Assembly: GCF_000620105.1 (NCBI RefSeq)
Contig: NZ_JHVK01000004.1
Span: forward strand, 186,001 to 250,000
DNA length: 64,000 nt
Direction: 5' to 3'
Source of the DNA: Microvirgula aerodenitrificans DSM 15089
GTDB lineage: Bacteria > Pseudomonadota > Gammaproteobacteria > Burkholderiales > Aquaspirillaceae
Positions 63,984-64,000 of the stretch are shown here, piece by piece. Every line of letters begins with the position of its first letter. Within the stretch, counting starts at the first letter, position 1. Made by a program: the position numbers and the translations under genes. Below the pieces are notes generated by a model. That model searched no databases, was not told the DNA's origin, and saw only the letters and a list, made by a program, of their open reading frames with translations.

Positions 63984-64000
63984 CGCCGCCTTTTTCAGCA

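Overview
The window is GC-rich (roughly two thirds G+C by eye), gene-dense bacterial chromosome with no rRNA, tRNA, phage, insertion sequence or CRISPR locus. The gene set fits a betaproteobacterium, most likely Neisseriales/Chromobacteriaceae: one-piece cobalamin MetH, SfnB/DszA-type sulfur genes, a BioC/BioH biotin route, unlinked ruvA and ruvB, and many chemotaxis and c-di-GMP proteins. That placement is inference; no marker gene here settles it.

Layout. 0-3 kb: the start of an AbiEi-like (DUF6088) antitoxin gene running off the left edge, cysE, a quinone oxidoreductase and the wreck of a second toxin-antitoxin pair. 2.9-9.4 kb: a leftward operon metQ-metN-metI-sfnB-sfnB-dszA-like, which reads as an organosulfur uptake and desulfurisation unit, divergent from metH (9.7-13.4 kb). 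13.4-16.4 kb: an XRE-cupin regulator facing an EamA exporter across twin palindromic operators, then an esterase and a YgjP-like protein. 16.5-24.7 kb: a high-affinity K+ operon in the order kdpF-x-A-C-B-D-E. 25-29.3 kb: an Ada-like protein that has lost its zinc cysteines, a degenerate HD-GYP protein and an Aer-like PAS receptor. 29.3-36.3 kb: a tiny periplasmic protein, a cluster of RNA-like hairpins, an rRNA methyltransferase, SrkA kinase and an RND efflux pump with its lipoprotein adaptor. 36.6-39.2 kb: a large acidic repeat protein.

39-48 kb holds biotin genes in two separate leftward pairs (bioB-bioF and bioH-bioC), with comF, trmL, rlpA, a PAP2 phosphatase, ruvA and a patatin lipoprotein between them. 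48-58 kb: a KDPG-aldolase-like protein with Arg in place of the catalytic Lys, a dCache-HAMP-GAF-HD-GYP gene split by one in-frame TGA, rsuA-like, tlyA, DUF898, M48 peptidase, tcdA and ruvB. 58-64 kb: a LysR regulator, an EAL protein, a chemoreceptor and a GGDEF/receiver protein whose catalytic and phospho-acceptor residues are all substituted.

The main threads are sulfur and methionine metabolism, K+ homeostasis, biotin synthesis, and signalling with several apparently non-catalytic members. The least explained non-coding signals are a structured repeat present twice (1475-1543 and 29812-29883) and a run of perfect hairpins without spacers at 29893-29956.
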